Assembly: GCA_029861795.1 (NCBI GenBank)
Contig: JAOTYS010000196.1
Coordinates: 1-8,190 of the forward strand
Length of the DNA stretch: 8,190 nt
Direction: 5' to 3'
From: Gammaproteobacteria bacterium
Lineage (GTDB): Bacteria; Pseudomonadota; Gammaproteobacteria; Arenicellales; JAOTYS01
Notes under the pieces: model-generated
Database searches by the model: none
The model's input: the letters and a program-made list of their open reading frames with translations, nothing else
What the model was told of the DNA's origin: nothing
Position numbers and translations under genes: made by a program
Shown here: in pieces, positions 1-7,278 of the stretch
Layout of the letters: each line of letters begins with the position of its first letter
How positions within the stretch are numbered: position 1 is the stretch's first letter

Positions 1-2576
1 GCGCCCGCTAGCATATCAATTACCTTGGTTGCGATGTCTATTTGGACGAATAGCACGCGTAATGCGGAGCAACGTTGGCCCGCGCTCTGAAAGGCGGAGG
101 CCAACACGTCTACCACGACTTGTTCAGGTAACGCGGAAGAGTCCACGATCATGGTGTTCTGACCCCCTGTCTCGGCGATCAACGGCACGATGGGCCCCGA
201 TTTCGCGGCCAGAGCGATTTGAATACGTTTCGCAGTTTCAGTGGAGCCGGTAAACACTACTCCAGCAGTGCGCGCATCGTTCACCAACGCCGCACCCACG
301 GTAGCGCCGTCGCCGGGTAGCAGATGTAGCACATCGGCGGGGATGCCGGCCGCGTGGAATAGCTGAGCTGCGCGCGCAGCCATTAGGGGTGTCTGCTCGG
401 CGGGTTTCGCAACCACAGCGTTCCCCGCTGCCAGCGCAGCCGCGATCTGGCCTGTAAAGATGGCAAGCGGGAAATTCCAAGGGCTAATACATACAAAAAC
501 ACCGCGACTGTGCAAAGAGATTTGATTACTCTCTCCGGTCGGGCCGGGTAGTGCAACGGGTGCGGCGAAATCAGCGCGTGTCTTGGCCGCATAGTAACGA
601 CAGAAATCAACGGCCTCGCGAACCTCCGACAGCGCATCTGGAATGGTCTTGCCGGCTTCGCGCACCGCGATTGCCATCAGCGCTGGCAAGTCGGCTTCCA
701 TCGCGGCGGCGACACGCTCTAAGCACTCTGCGCGTAGGCTGGGTTCAGCCCTGTCCCAGCGCTCGGCCGCTTGGGACGCGCGTCCCATGGCCAGCTCAAC
801 CTGTTCAAGGGAGGCCTCTGAGATCTGCCCAATGTTTTCAGTGGTGTCCGCTGGATTGTAAGCGGCCCGAAGCTCTCCGTCGCGAATGACACCCCCGATT
901 ATTGGTCTAGCTTCCCAGGATTCGGCGCTATGAGTCCTCATCGCTTCGGCCAAGGGGTTAAGTTGTTTGATATCGCTTAGATCAACCCCGTAGGAGTTTT
1001 GTCGCTCAGGCTCATAAAGTAAAACTGGCAATGGAATGCGAGGATGGGGTTTGGTGTGGAGGCGCCGAGTCTTCACCAGCGGATCGGCAATGATCTCGCT
1101 GATGGGTGAGTGCTCATCCACGATTCGATTAACGAAAGATGTGTTGGCGCCATTTTCCAGTAACCGTCTGACTAGATAGGCGAGCAAGTCCTCGTGACTA
1201 CCAACCGGTGCATAGATGCGACAGCGCAAATCGAATTGACCGGCCCCCACTACTTGCTCGTATAGGGCTTCCCCCATACCGTGCAGGCGCTGAAATTCGA
1301 GATCTGTATACTTGCCCGCCATTTCCAGCACCGCAGCCAGAGTGTGTGCATTGTGTGTAGCGAACTGCGGATAAAAAACGTCAGTGTTTTGCAACAAGTG
1401 ATGTGCGCAGGCTAGGTAGGAGACATCGGTCGACGATTTTCGAGTGAACACTGGGTAGCCATCCAGCCCGCGTTCTTGGGCCCGTTTGATTTCAGTGTCC
1501 CAGTATGCGCCTTTTACCAGCCGAATCATCAATCGACGCTGGTGACGTCTTGCCACATCTGTGAGCCATTCTAGCGTGGGCAGAGCGCGTTTTTGATATG
1601 CTTGCACCGCCAATCCAAGCCCGTTCCAATGCGATAGCTTCGAGTCTGCGCATAACGCTTCGAACACATCCAGCGAGGGTTCCAGCCGATCGGCTTCCTC
1701 GGCGTCGATGGTGAGGCCGATATCCTCTTGCTTCGCGTGCAGCGCCAAGCGGAGTATTCGCGACACCAACTCTGAGATCACGCGGGCGCCCTGGGCAAAC
1801 TCGTATCGGGGGTGTAGCGCTGACAGCTTTACCGAGATTCCAGGTCCTTGGATTGGCCCTCGCTCTGCGCCAAACTTGGCAATGGCGCTGATAGCATCAT
1901 CATAGGCCTCACAATAGCGGTTGGCGTCCAGGTCCGTATGTGCGGCCTCGCCCAGCATGTCAAAAGAATGCAGATAGCCCTGTTCCTCGTCCTCGCGAGC
2001 TCGGTCTAACGCCTCTTTCATACTGCGACCCATGACAAATTGTCGACCCAGGATGCGCATTGCCTGGGTGACTGACTGACGGATCACCGGTTCACCCGCA
2101 CGCCCCACCAGACGGCTGAACACGGACCTGGCCCGTTCTCCCTGAAACTCCTTGAGATTCACGATTTTGCCGGTCAACATCAAGGCCCAGGTTGATGCGT
2201 TCACGAACAGAGAATCGCTCTGGCCGAGATGCTGCTCCCAGTCTGCGGAACCCAGCTTGTCACGAATCAAGCGATCAGCGGTCTCTGCATCTGGCACTCG
2301 CAGCAAGGCTTCGGCGAGACACATCAATATCACTCCTTCTTCGCTGGAAAGCCCATATTCATGCAGAAACGCATCGAGTCCTCCTTTTCCAACACGTTGT
2401 TTGCGCACCTCTACGACAAAGCGACGCGCCGTGTCAGCGATACGGTCAAGCGCTTCCGCCGACAACTCAATATGATCCAGTAGTGCGTTAATGACCTCGG
2501 ATTCGTCCGCCCGATAGCATTCGGCGATCGCTGCTCGCAATGGTGGCAGTTTCGGTAGGGGGTGTTTGAAAATCAT
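1..2576 (-). CDS. putA: Bifunctional proline dehydrogenase / L-glutamate gamma-semialdehyde dehydrogenase PutA (C-terminus cut by window edge)
   Basis: This enzyme oxidises proline to glutamate: an FAD-dependent proline dehydrogenase passes electrons to quinone, and an NAD-dependent aldehyde dehydrogenase oxidises the semialdehyde. I translated 858 codons from ATG 2576 with no stop before the left edge. The start is bounded by an in-frame TAG two codons upstream; its Shine-Dalgarno is weak (ATAGG). The PRODH signature RRLLENGANTSFVNR begins at about residue 470 (the substrate-binding Arg pair). The ALDH half shows SPWNFP, FTGST, the general base Glu802 in ETGGQN, and catalytic Cys836 in GQRCSALR; the Glu-Cys gap of 34 is normal for ALDHs. 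The protein starts MIFKHPLPKLPPLRAAI and runs straight into the alpha-helical arm, so the ribbon-helix-helix DNA-binding domain of E. coli PutA is absent. It is probably not autoregulatory. The ankyrin gene stop lies 49 bases upstream on the same strand, so cotranscription is possible. Identification is very secure; the C-terminal architecture is unseen. Confidence 0.97.
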   Translation of the reverse strand, partial: MIFKHPLPKLPPLRAAIAECYRADESEVINALLDHIELSAEALDRIADTARRFVVEVRKQRVGKGGLDAFLHEYGLSSEEGVILMCLAEALLRVPDAETADRLIRDKLGSADWEQHLGQSDSLFVNASTWALMLTGKIVNLKEFQGERARSVFSRLVGRAGEPVIRQSVTQAMRILGRQFVMGRSMKEALDRAREDEEQGYLHSFDMLGEAAHTDLDANRYCEAYDDAISAIAKFGAERGPIQGPGISVKLSALHPRYEFAQGARVISELVSRILRLALHAKQEDIGLTIDAEEADRLEPSLDVFEALCADSKLSHWNGLGLAVQAYQKRALPTLEWLTDVARRHQRRLMIRLVKGAYWDTEIKRAQERGLDGYPVFTRKSSTDVSYLACAHHLLQNTDVFYPQFATHNAHTLAAVLEMAGKYTDLEFQRLHGMGEALYEQVVGAGQFDLRCRIYAPVGSHEDLLAYLVRRLLENGANTSFVNRIVDEHSPISEIIADPLVKTRRLHTKPHPRIPLPVLLYEPERQNSYGVDLSDIKQLNPLAEAMRTHSAESWEARPIIGGVIRDGELRAAYNPADTTENIGQISEASLEQVELAMGRASQAAERWDRAEPSLRAECLERVAAAMEADLPALMAIAVREAGKTIPDALSEVREAVDFCRYYAAKTRADFAAPVALPGPTGESNQISLHSRGVFVCISPWNFPLAIFTGQIAAALAAGNAVVAKPAEQTPLMAARAAQLFHAAGIPADVLHLLPGDGATVGAALVNDARTAGVVFTGSTETAKRIQIALAAKSGPIVPLIAETGGQNTMIVDSSALPEQVVVDVLASAFQSAGQRCSALRVLFVQIDIATKVIDMLAG

Positions 2577-2621
2577 TACCTATCGAGCTTGGCAGCACCT
2601 TTATCAATGGTCAATCATATG

Positions 2622-2644
2622 CTCATTACGAGCTGGGTAATGAG
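2622..2644 (-). repeat. 8-bp perfect inverted repeat (hairpin) over the ankyrin gene stop codon
   Basis: CTCATTAC (2622-2629) and GTAATGAG (2637-2644) are exact reverse complements separated by 7 bases. The TAA stop of the ankyrin gene (2626-2628) lies inside one arm. No T-tract follows on the minus strand, so it is not a standard intrinsic terminator. It could be an mRNA processing or 3'-end stabilising hairpin between the soxXA-ankyrin unit and putA, or chance. A near-identical stem lies at 7996-8018. Confidence 0.4.
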
Positions 2645-3336
2645 TCTTGGTAGGCCTTAATCAACTTCACGATATGGGTGTGGCCATGTTCTTTAGCGAC
2701 TTGCAGGGCCGTTTTGCGCCAATGGTTGAGACGCGCAACCTCCGGCTTGTGTTGCAGTAAAAGCTTGACTGCGTCGTACTGGCCAGCACGTGCTGCCGTC
2801 ATCAAAGGTGTGATCTCTCCCAGCTTCAGCGCATTTACGTTAGCGCCTGCTTCAAGCAGGCGGCGCATGATTCTGGTATAACCCAGTGCCGCTGCATGAT
2901 GCAAAGGCGTGTTGGCGTGAATATCCCGGGCATTTGGGTCTACGCCCTCGGTAATGATGTCGTTCAGCACATAGTAGCGGCGGTAGATGGAGGCCGCGTG
3001 CAAAGGCGTATAGGCATTGAGACCTTTGACTTCCAAGTCAGCCCCGGAACGAATCAGAGATAGAACGACAGTTCGGTGGCCAAAGGCAGCCGCGCGCACT
3101 AGTGCCAAACGACCGTCACTACTCGGCGCATCTGGATCAAAGCCACTCCTAAGAAACAAGTTCACCAGTTTCACGTTACCAGACGCGGCGGCGTCCATAA
3201 ACGCGTCCGCTGAATAATCGATACCGCGTTCGGCAATTTCTGAACGAGGGTCACTGGTTGCAACATCACATCCTTGCAACGCCAGGACGGCTACAAGGAT
3301 TCCTGTGATCGCGGTCAGGATTCGCATCGACAGCAT
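2626..3336 (-). CDS. Ankyrin-repeat lipoprotein, translationally coupled to soxA
   Basis: A 236-residue exported protein of unknown specific function. Residues 1-22 form a signal peptide ending in a lipobox-like LQGC, with Cys23 the likely lipidated residue. Asp24 follows at +2, which in E. coli tends to keep lipoproteins in the inner membrane. From about residue 44 to 232 come roughly six ankyrin repeats. The clearest have NAYTPLHAAS (about 107), ANTPLHHAAALG (141), EITPLMTAARAG (174) and KTALQVAKEHGH (208), each followed by a helix and a GA(N/D)xN-type turn. Ankyrin repeats bind other proteins, so this is probably a periplasm-facing, membrane-anchored adaptor. The start codon overlaps the soxA stop as TAATG (3334-3338) and I see no Shine-Dalgarno, so translation is probably coupled to soxA; ATG 3327 (Met4) is an alternative. 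It is not a known Sox subunit. The ankyrin fold is secure; the partner is inferred only from context. Confidence 0.9.
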   Translation of the reverse strand: MLSMRILTAITGILVAVLALQGCDVATSDPRSEIAERGIDYSADAFMDAAASGNVKLVNLFLRSGFDPDAPSSDGRLALVRAAAFGHRTVVLSLIRSGADLEVKGLNAYTPLHAASIYRRYYVLNDIITEGVDPNARDIHANTPLHHAAALGYTRIMRRLLEAGANVNALKLGEITPLMTAARAGQYDAVKLLLQHKPEVARLNHWRKTALQVAKEHGHTHIVKLIKAYQDSLPSS

Positions 3337-4232
3337 TAGGGTGGATAGCTTGGGGCTCGTATCGGGACCCCGGTGTTCATCACTGCCTCATAAAACTCCA
3401 AAGCACGATATGACTCACTTTGTGCCGCGAAGGGGCTGGCGTTTACTTGGATGTTGCATTGCGCATAGCGTCTATGTAGCGTGCCCCAGAGATTGTCTTG
3501 TTCTCCCCAAGACAATCCATAAGTCGGATAGCCAACTCCATGACCCACGCCGGCGCTCAGCATCTGACCACGCAGTCTGGCGCCGGCATTATGGACATGA
3601 CAGTCGGCGCAGGAGAGATTCAACTGGCCTCGTTTCGCCCAGTACAAGTGTTTGCCTAGCTCATAGGCGGCGATAGCTCCGGAATCATCAACTTCCACTG
3701 CCATTGGCTGTCCATTGAACTGTTCTTTAAACGCAGCGGCTAGCATTGCAATTTTGCCGTGCATGAGGTCATCAATTGGCTCTTCGCCGTTGTCGGCCAG
3801 ACACTCGTTAATATCTAATTCAACGCTACGTATCTGTCGGCCGATGTTGTCATAGTAAGGATATTTTGTAGCGGGCGGGTTCTTCGCAAAACACTCACGC
3901 AAAGTTTCACTACTCTTTAGCGGTTGGCTCCATAAGCTGCGTGCGGATTCCATATCCGACTCATACGAAGAACGATCTAATGTGAATGTTGAATTAGCTG
4001 CTGCACTAGGTAGAAAACCTGGCAGTGCCCTCACTCCGTCTGCATATGCGTCCAACGAAAGCCCAGGGAAGCGCTGCATGAAGTACTGTTGAAATTCATT
4101 GATGTCCCGCTGCGGATCTGCTTGTAGTGGAGGGACTGCGCCACACAGCACAACGACAAAGGTCAACCCACGAGTGGCAAGTAATGCACATCGAGCGAAA
4201 ACACAATAAGCTCGATGATTCGTCGCTTCCAT
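3336..4232 (-). CDS. soxA: Sulfur oxidation c-type cytochrome SoxA (single-haem type)
   Basis: Catalytic subunit of the periplasmic SoxXA complex, which oxidatively joins thiosulfate to the swinging-arm cysteine of SoxY. The 298-residue precursor has a Sec signal whose hydrophobic core (about residues 23-37) ends in PPLQA. Family hallmarks in order: KYPYYDNIGRQIRSVELDINECL (residues about 123-145, shown here as the YP-to-NEC block), GQLNLSCADCH with haem attachment C208/C211/H212, GYPTYGLSWG, then RRYAQCN with Cys259, the cysteine that in SoxA is the active-site persulfide haem ligand, and Arg255 four residues before it. There is only one CxxCH. Cys114 and Cys144 remain where di-haem SoxAs carry an N-terminal haem, and probably form a disulfide as in single-haem forms. 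It lies 26 bases after soxX and overlaps the ankyrin gene start. I see no good ribosome site for ATG 4232, so the exact N-terminus is uncertain. Confidence 0.95.
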   Translation of the reverse strand: MEATNHRAYCVFARCALLATRGLTFVVVLCGAVPPLQADPQRDINEFQQYFMQRFPGLSLDAYADGVRALPGFLPSAAANSTFTLDRSSYESDMESARSLWSQPLKSSETLRECFAKNPPATKYPYYDNIGRQIRSVELDINECLADNGEEPIDDLMHGKIAMLAAAFKEQFNGQPMAVEVDDSGAIAAYELGKHLYWAKRGQLNLSCADCHVHNAGARLRGQMLSAGVGHGVGYPTYGLSWGEQDNLWGTLHRRYAQCNIQVNASPFAAQSESYRALEFYEAVMNTGVPIRAPSYPP

Positions 4233-4258
4233 AACGTGAATCGGTAGGAAAGCCGGTC

Positions 4259-4675
4259 CTAAATCGTTAGTAGAAACTCAACCAGCAGGTCTATCTCGGC
4301 CTCGCTTAGTATTCTGTGTCTTCCGTAAGGAGGCATAACTGATTGTGGGTTACCCATACTCGGATCCCATATTTGCGCGCGCAATTTTGCTTTATCCGGA
4401 AACCTTTCTCTTATAGATGTGAGTTCAGGGCCCAGATTGCCTCCCCGGATAAATCCTTCAGGTCGGTTCTCGATCCCGATTCGGTGACACGCAAGGCAGT
4501 TACCCTTGTGTTTCTGGATCGCGATACACCAGCCAAGCACAGGCGTTTCCGCGGTTGGGATGCGACCACATTGGTCCTCAGACGGTAGCGTATCTTGAGC
4601 TCGTACAGGCAATGCCCAGATGCTTATTAGCAATGCCGCGGCAAGCATATCACGCCACACACTGTTTTGCCCCAT
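4259..4675 (-). CDS. soxX: Sulfur oxidation c-type cytochrome SoxX
   Basis: Small monohaem partner of SoxA; it takes the electrons released when thiosulfate is bound to SoxYZ and passes them to a downstream cytochrome c. The 138-residue precursor has a Sec signal peptide (about 1-26, ending PVRA before QD). The haem site is CLACH at C60/C63/H64. The family blocks GGNLGPELTSIRERFPD (about 78-94) and SVMPPYGRH follow, with Met114 as the expected distal haem ligand, and a C-terminal helix LSEAEIDLLVEFL closes the fold. Two further cysteines (36 and 50) precede the haem site and could pair. It is the first gene of soxX-soxA-ankyrin. The nearest Shine-Dalgarno-like AGGA is about 12 bases from ATG 4675, longer than ideal. 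SoxYZ, SoxB and SoxCD are not in view. Confidence 0.95.
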   Translation of the reverse strand: MGQNSVWRDMLAAALLISIWALPVRAQDTLPSEDQCGRIPTAETPVLGWCIAIQKHKGNCLACHRIGIENRPEGFIRGGNLGPELTSIRERFPDKAKLRAQIWDPSMGNPQSVMPPYGRHRILSEAEIDLLVEFLLTI

Positions 4676-4788
4676 GGATGTTTCGAGTCCTAACTAACTT
4701 CGTCTGTTCGTGCTCTGCTGACTCGGGACTCGCTAGACCAACCGTCATTATGCAACTAGCGAAGCATCGCGTGCGATCACAATGCCAC
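4676..4788. other. bepA-soxX intergenic region (113 bases)
   Basis: This gap separates the bepA stop from the soxX start on the minus strand and is long enough to hold a separate soxXA promoter. On the minus strand CATAAT (complement of 4747-4752) resembles a -10 box, but no -35 sits at the right distance. A short palindrome ATCGCGTGCGAT lies at about 4766-4777. There is no stem followed by a T-tract, so no intrinsic terminator for bepA is evident. Confidence 0.4.
4684..4732. repeat. Inverted repeat CGAGTCC/GGACTCG upstream of soxX
   Basis: CGAGTCC (4684-4690) is the exact reverse complement of GGACTCG (4726-4732), with 35 bases between. GACTCG also occurs a second time directly adjacent (4720-4725), giving three related hexamers within 49 bases. 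The set lies about 10-57 bases before the soxX start, where a promoter or operator would be expected, so it may be a regulator site. It does not match any operator I know, and seven-base matches can arise by chance. Confidence 0.25.
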
Positions 4789-6252
4789 TCAACTCTCGTC
4801 ATACAAGGTAGCTTCTGCTTCGATTTCCCTGATTCTTGCTTCCGCGCTTGCCTTCGCATAAAAACTATCGCCCGCATATCCCAAAGCGGTTCGTAGTTCT
4901 TCAAGTGCGTGCTTGGTGTCTGCGTTTAGATAGTGAAATTCGGCCAGCGCCTGGTGTGCTTCGAACAAGGCTCCGATATCGCCCTCGGCGCGCGCCAGCA
5001 TTTCATACAGTTCCGGATTCTTGGGGTCTTTGCGTATGGCCTTGCGCAGCAGAGTTTTAGCTTTTGCTGAGTATCCCGTGCGCACCAAGGAGGAAGCATA
5101 GTAATGTTGCAGCAGATCACTAGATGGGAAGCGCTCCACTGCGTCTGAATAGACATCCAACGCTGCCTCGAATTCGCCAGCGGCCATTTCGTTCTCAGCC
5201 TGGGCAATGAAATACGTCACCTGATCTGGATGCTTTGCTACTAGGGCTTGGAGTTCCTTCCTAGCAGCGTCGAACCGTCGCCCCGAAGTATTTGAGAGTG
5301 CCTGAGCGTATCGCTCTAAGTCCGAGTCGTGGTCGGTGGGTTCAATCTCTGTGATTGTTGATGAGCTTGATCTTTGGGAAAACAATGCACGTATTTTTGC
5401 CTTCACGTGGAGAAAATCGTCATCTGAGTTTTGCGGCGCCGGAGGGTAGGACTCTGCCCGCGCTTGGCTCTCAGCTATGCGCTTATAGGTCAGCGGGTGG
5501 GTGCGGAGATATTCTGGCACATCTGATTCATAGATACGACTCCACCTCTGCATGCGCTCAAAGAATACCGGCATGGCACCGGGGTCCAGATTGGCGCGGG
5601 CCAGGGTACGGATGCCCAAGGCGTCTGCTTCTTCTTCGAAATCGCGAGTATAGGCGAGTTGCCTCTCGATAATGGCTGCATTTGTGGCCGCAAGGGCGGC
5701 TGTTCCAGCGTCACCACCCAAGAGTATGGCTGCGGCAATGGCTGCCATAGCGGGCACGGTCTGCTCTTTGGAACGCGCCAGCATTCTGGGCAGGTGACGC
5801 TGGCTGATGTGCGCGATCTCGTGAGATAGCACTGCCGCGAGTTCGCTTTCATGCTCTGTCGCCAGAATTAGTCCGGTATGCACCGCGATATGCCCCCCAG
5901 GTACCGCAAAGGCGTTGAGCTGTGAGTCTTGGATAACATAGAACCTAAACTGCATTTGCGGTGTGTCACTGTGTGCCACAAGCTTTTCCCCCAGGCTGGT
6001 CACATAGGCGTTGAGCTCGGGGTCGCGAACAAAAGGTAATTGCTCGCGCGCTTCGCGAAGGAATTGTCTTCCGATCTTCTGTTCATCAATGGCGGAGATA
6101 ACGCTTGCCGATTCATCACCGAGATCGGGCAAATCATCGGCGAGCGCGGCCGCGCAAATACTCCCCAGAAGAACCGGCACAATGACCATAGTTAAGAGCC
6201 GCCTAATGATGGTGAGGAACGGAGTATCTCGAATGATGATAGCCACGCTCAT
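4789..6252 (-). CDS. bepA: M48-family periplasmic metalloprotease with TPRs, BepA/YfgC-like
   Basis: Zinc metalloprotease that, in the BepA family, supports outer-membrane protein assembly (including LptD) and degrades stalled substrates at the BAM complex. Using ATG 6252 gives 487 residues, the length I recall for E. coli BepA. The Sec signal peptide has arginines at about 17-18, core MVIVPVLLG, and ends AALA before DD. The catalytic motif is HEIAH (H144, E145, H148); the third zinc ligand is probably E206 in FEEEAD, and THPLTYKRI supplies the conserved H252. Residues about 310-465 form TPR-like helical pairs, such as FEAALDVYSDAVERFPSS and AKTLLRKAIRKDPKNPELY. The frame is open up to ATG 6342, but those 30 extra residues do not look like a signal peptide. 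ATG 6189, with AGGCGG upstream, would remove the basic n-region. It is codirectional with soxX and divergent from dsrE. Confidence 0.93.
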   Translation of the reverse strand: MSVAIIIRDTPFLTIIRRLLTMVIVPVLLGSICAAALADDLPDLGDESASVISAIDEQKIGRQFLREAREQLPFVRDPELNAYVTSLGEKLVAHSDTPQMQFRFYVIQDSQLNAFAVPGGHIAVHTGLILATEHESELAAVLSHEIAHISQRHLPRMLARSKEQTVPAMAAIAAAILLGGDAGTAALAATNAAIIERQLAYTRDFEEEADALGIRTLARANLDPGAMPVFFERMQRWSRIYESDVPEYLRTHPLTYKRIAESQARAESYPPAPQNSDDDFLHVKAKIRALFSQRSSSSTITEIEPTDHDSDLERYAQALSNTSGRRFDAARKELQALVAKHPDQVTYFIAQAENEMAAGEFEAALDVYSDAVERFPSSDLLQHYYASSLVRTGYSAKAKTLLRKAIRKDPKNPELYEMLARAEGDIGALFEAHQALAEFHYLNADTKHALEELRTALGYAGDSFYAKASAEARIREIEAEATLYDES

Positions 6253-6495
6253 CGGGTAGAAAGTTTGTTGCGGCACACTGAAGCGAACAGCAATAACACT
6301 TTGGAGCTCCTCGGCCTGTTGGGGATATATCTCTGGACACATATGCTCGTGCCAAGTTCCTGGGCACTCCTATGGATCTCGGCGAATTCAGTATATTCTA
6401 ATGGATAATTACCAATCCACGTAACCTAATGACTTACAAAAAGGTCGCTTGTCAGGCTGTGGAATTACGCTCAGCGGGATCTGGGTTCGTCTGAA
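6253..6495. promoter_or_regulatory. Divergent intergenic region between bepA and dsrE (243 bases)
   Basis: Promoters for the leftward bepA and rightward dsr genes should both lie here. The most AT-rich part is about 6385-6440. On the minus strand TATACT (complement of 6390-6395) is a good -10 box but has only a poor -35 (ATTGGT-like at a short spacing). On the plus strand GATAAT (6404-6409) and TATATT (6392-6397) are -10 candidates without a recognisable -35, which would fit activator-dependent expression. No conserved small gene is visible, and there is no strong Shine-Dalgarno just before dsrE. Confidence 0.35.
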
Positions 6496-6888
6496 ATGAA
6501 GTTCAGTATTCTTGTTAACGAGGGCCCGTACACGCACCAGGCGTCGGACAGCGCGTTTCACTTTGCTGCGGCGGCGCTCGCCAAAGGGCATGACGTGGTG
6601 CGTGTCTTCTTCTATCACGATGGGGTTAATAACGGCACGCGCCTAAGCGCACCGCCGCAGGATGACCGCCATATCGTCAACCGCTGGACCGAACTTGCCA
6701 AAACCCACGATCTGGATTTGGTGTTGTGCGTGGCTGCGGCGCAGAGACGCGGAGTTTTGGACACAAACGAAGCGCGGCGTCACGGCAAAGATGTCGATAA
6801 TGTGGCTCACGGGTTCCGCATTTCCGGCCTTGGTCAGCTCATCGAGGCGGGTCTGCAGGCTGACTGCCTGATTTCGTTTGGTGATTGA
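6496..6888 (+). CDS. dsrE: Sulfurtransferase subunit DsrE
   Basis: Active subunit of the cytoplasmic DsrE2F2H2 hexamer, which accepts persulfide sulfur (typically from TusA) and passes it to DsrC during sulfur oxidation. It is 130 residues, full length for the family. FSILVNEGPYTHQASDSAF at the N-terminus, the FFYHDGVNN block (38-46), PPQDDRHIVNRW and the C-terminal ISGLGQLIEAGLQ all match the Dsr-type rather than the E. coli TusD-type sequence as I remember them. The conserved sulfur-carrying cysteine is Cys78 in LVLCVAAAQRRG, at the same position as in A. vinosum DsrE. It is the first gene of a tight run, with 3 bases or 45 bases to dsrF depending on the dsrF start. ATG 6496 agrees with the family start, although the ribosome site is weak. 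Confidence 0.95.
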   Translation: MKFSILVNEGPYTHQASDSAFHFAAAALAKGHDVVRVFFYHDGVNNGTRLSAPPQDDRHIVNRWTELAKTHDLDLVLCVAAAQRRGVLDTNEARRHGKDVDNVAHGFRISGLGQLIEAGLQADCLISFGD

Positions 6889-6891
6889 ACC

Positions 6892-7278
6892 TTGCCACAC
6901 GGCTCTGACACCGGTGAAACTAGGAAGAAGTTCATGTGCATCAATAGGCGAGCACCCCACGGAACGGTGTATGCGTTGGAGGGTCTGGAAGTTGTGCTTG
7001 TCGCTGCGGCATTTCAGCAAGATGTCAGCATCGCTTTTGTGGATGACGGCATTTATCAGCTCAAAACTGGGCAGAACGCTGAGGGCTTAGGAGTGAAGAT
7101 TTTCGCGCCCGCTTTTCGCGTCCTGAAACATTACGACATCACCAACGTGTTTGTGGAACGGGAGTCATTGGGGAAGCGCGGATTGACGCCAGATGACTTG
7201 CTTATCGAGGCACAAGTGCTGGATAGAGACATGCTAGTCGATCTCATCGAGCAGCAGGATGTGATACTAAATTTCTGA
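6892..7278 (+). CDS. dsrF: Sulfurtransferase complex subunit DsrF
   Basis: Structural subunit of the DsrEFH sulfur-relay hexamer (TusC homologue). From the TTG at 6892 it is 128 residues. Family blocks are RKKFMCINRRAPHGTVYAL (11-29), LEVVLVAAAFQQDVSIAF, the highly conserved DDGIYQLKTGQN (51-62), and a C-terminal EQQDVILNF. The start is uncertain. TTG 6892 has GGTGA seven bases upstream and keeps the RKKF residues that I expect in DsrF; ATG 6934 has a better AGGA eight bases upstream but begins at MCINRR and would drop them. It begins 3 bases after dsrE and its TGA overlaps the dsrH start (TGATG, 7276-7280), so translation is tightly coupled. Confidence 0.93.
   Translation: MPHGSDTGETRKKFMCINRRAPHGTVYALEGLEVVLVAAAFQQDVSIAFVDDGIYQLKTGQNAEGLGVKIFAPAFRVLKHYDITNVFVERESLGKRGLTPDDLLIEAQVLDRDMLVDLIEQQDVILNF

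Noticed and set aside
551..889. Open frames on the plus strand across 29-889, 1708-1905 and 2152-2491
   Set aside because: They are antisense to putA, have no recognisable family features and reflect codon bias of the real gene.
4555..4904. Overlapping small frames around 4555-4904 on both strands
   Set aside because: They straddle the soxX start and bepA end in other frames, with no ribosome site or family resemblance.
6253..6342. Extension of the metalloprotease to ATG 6342
   Set aside because: The extra 30 residues are not signal-like and would bury the signal peptide. ATG 6252 gives the usual length, although neither start has a strong ribosome site.
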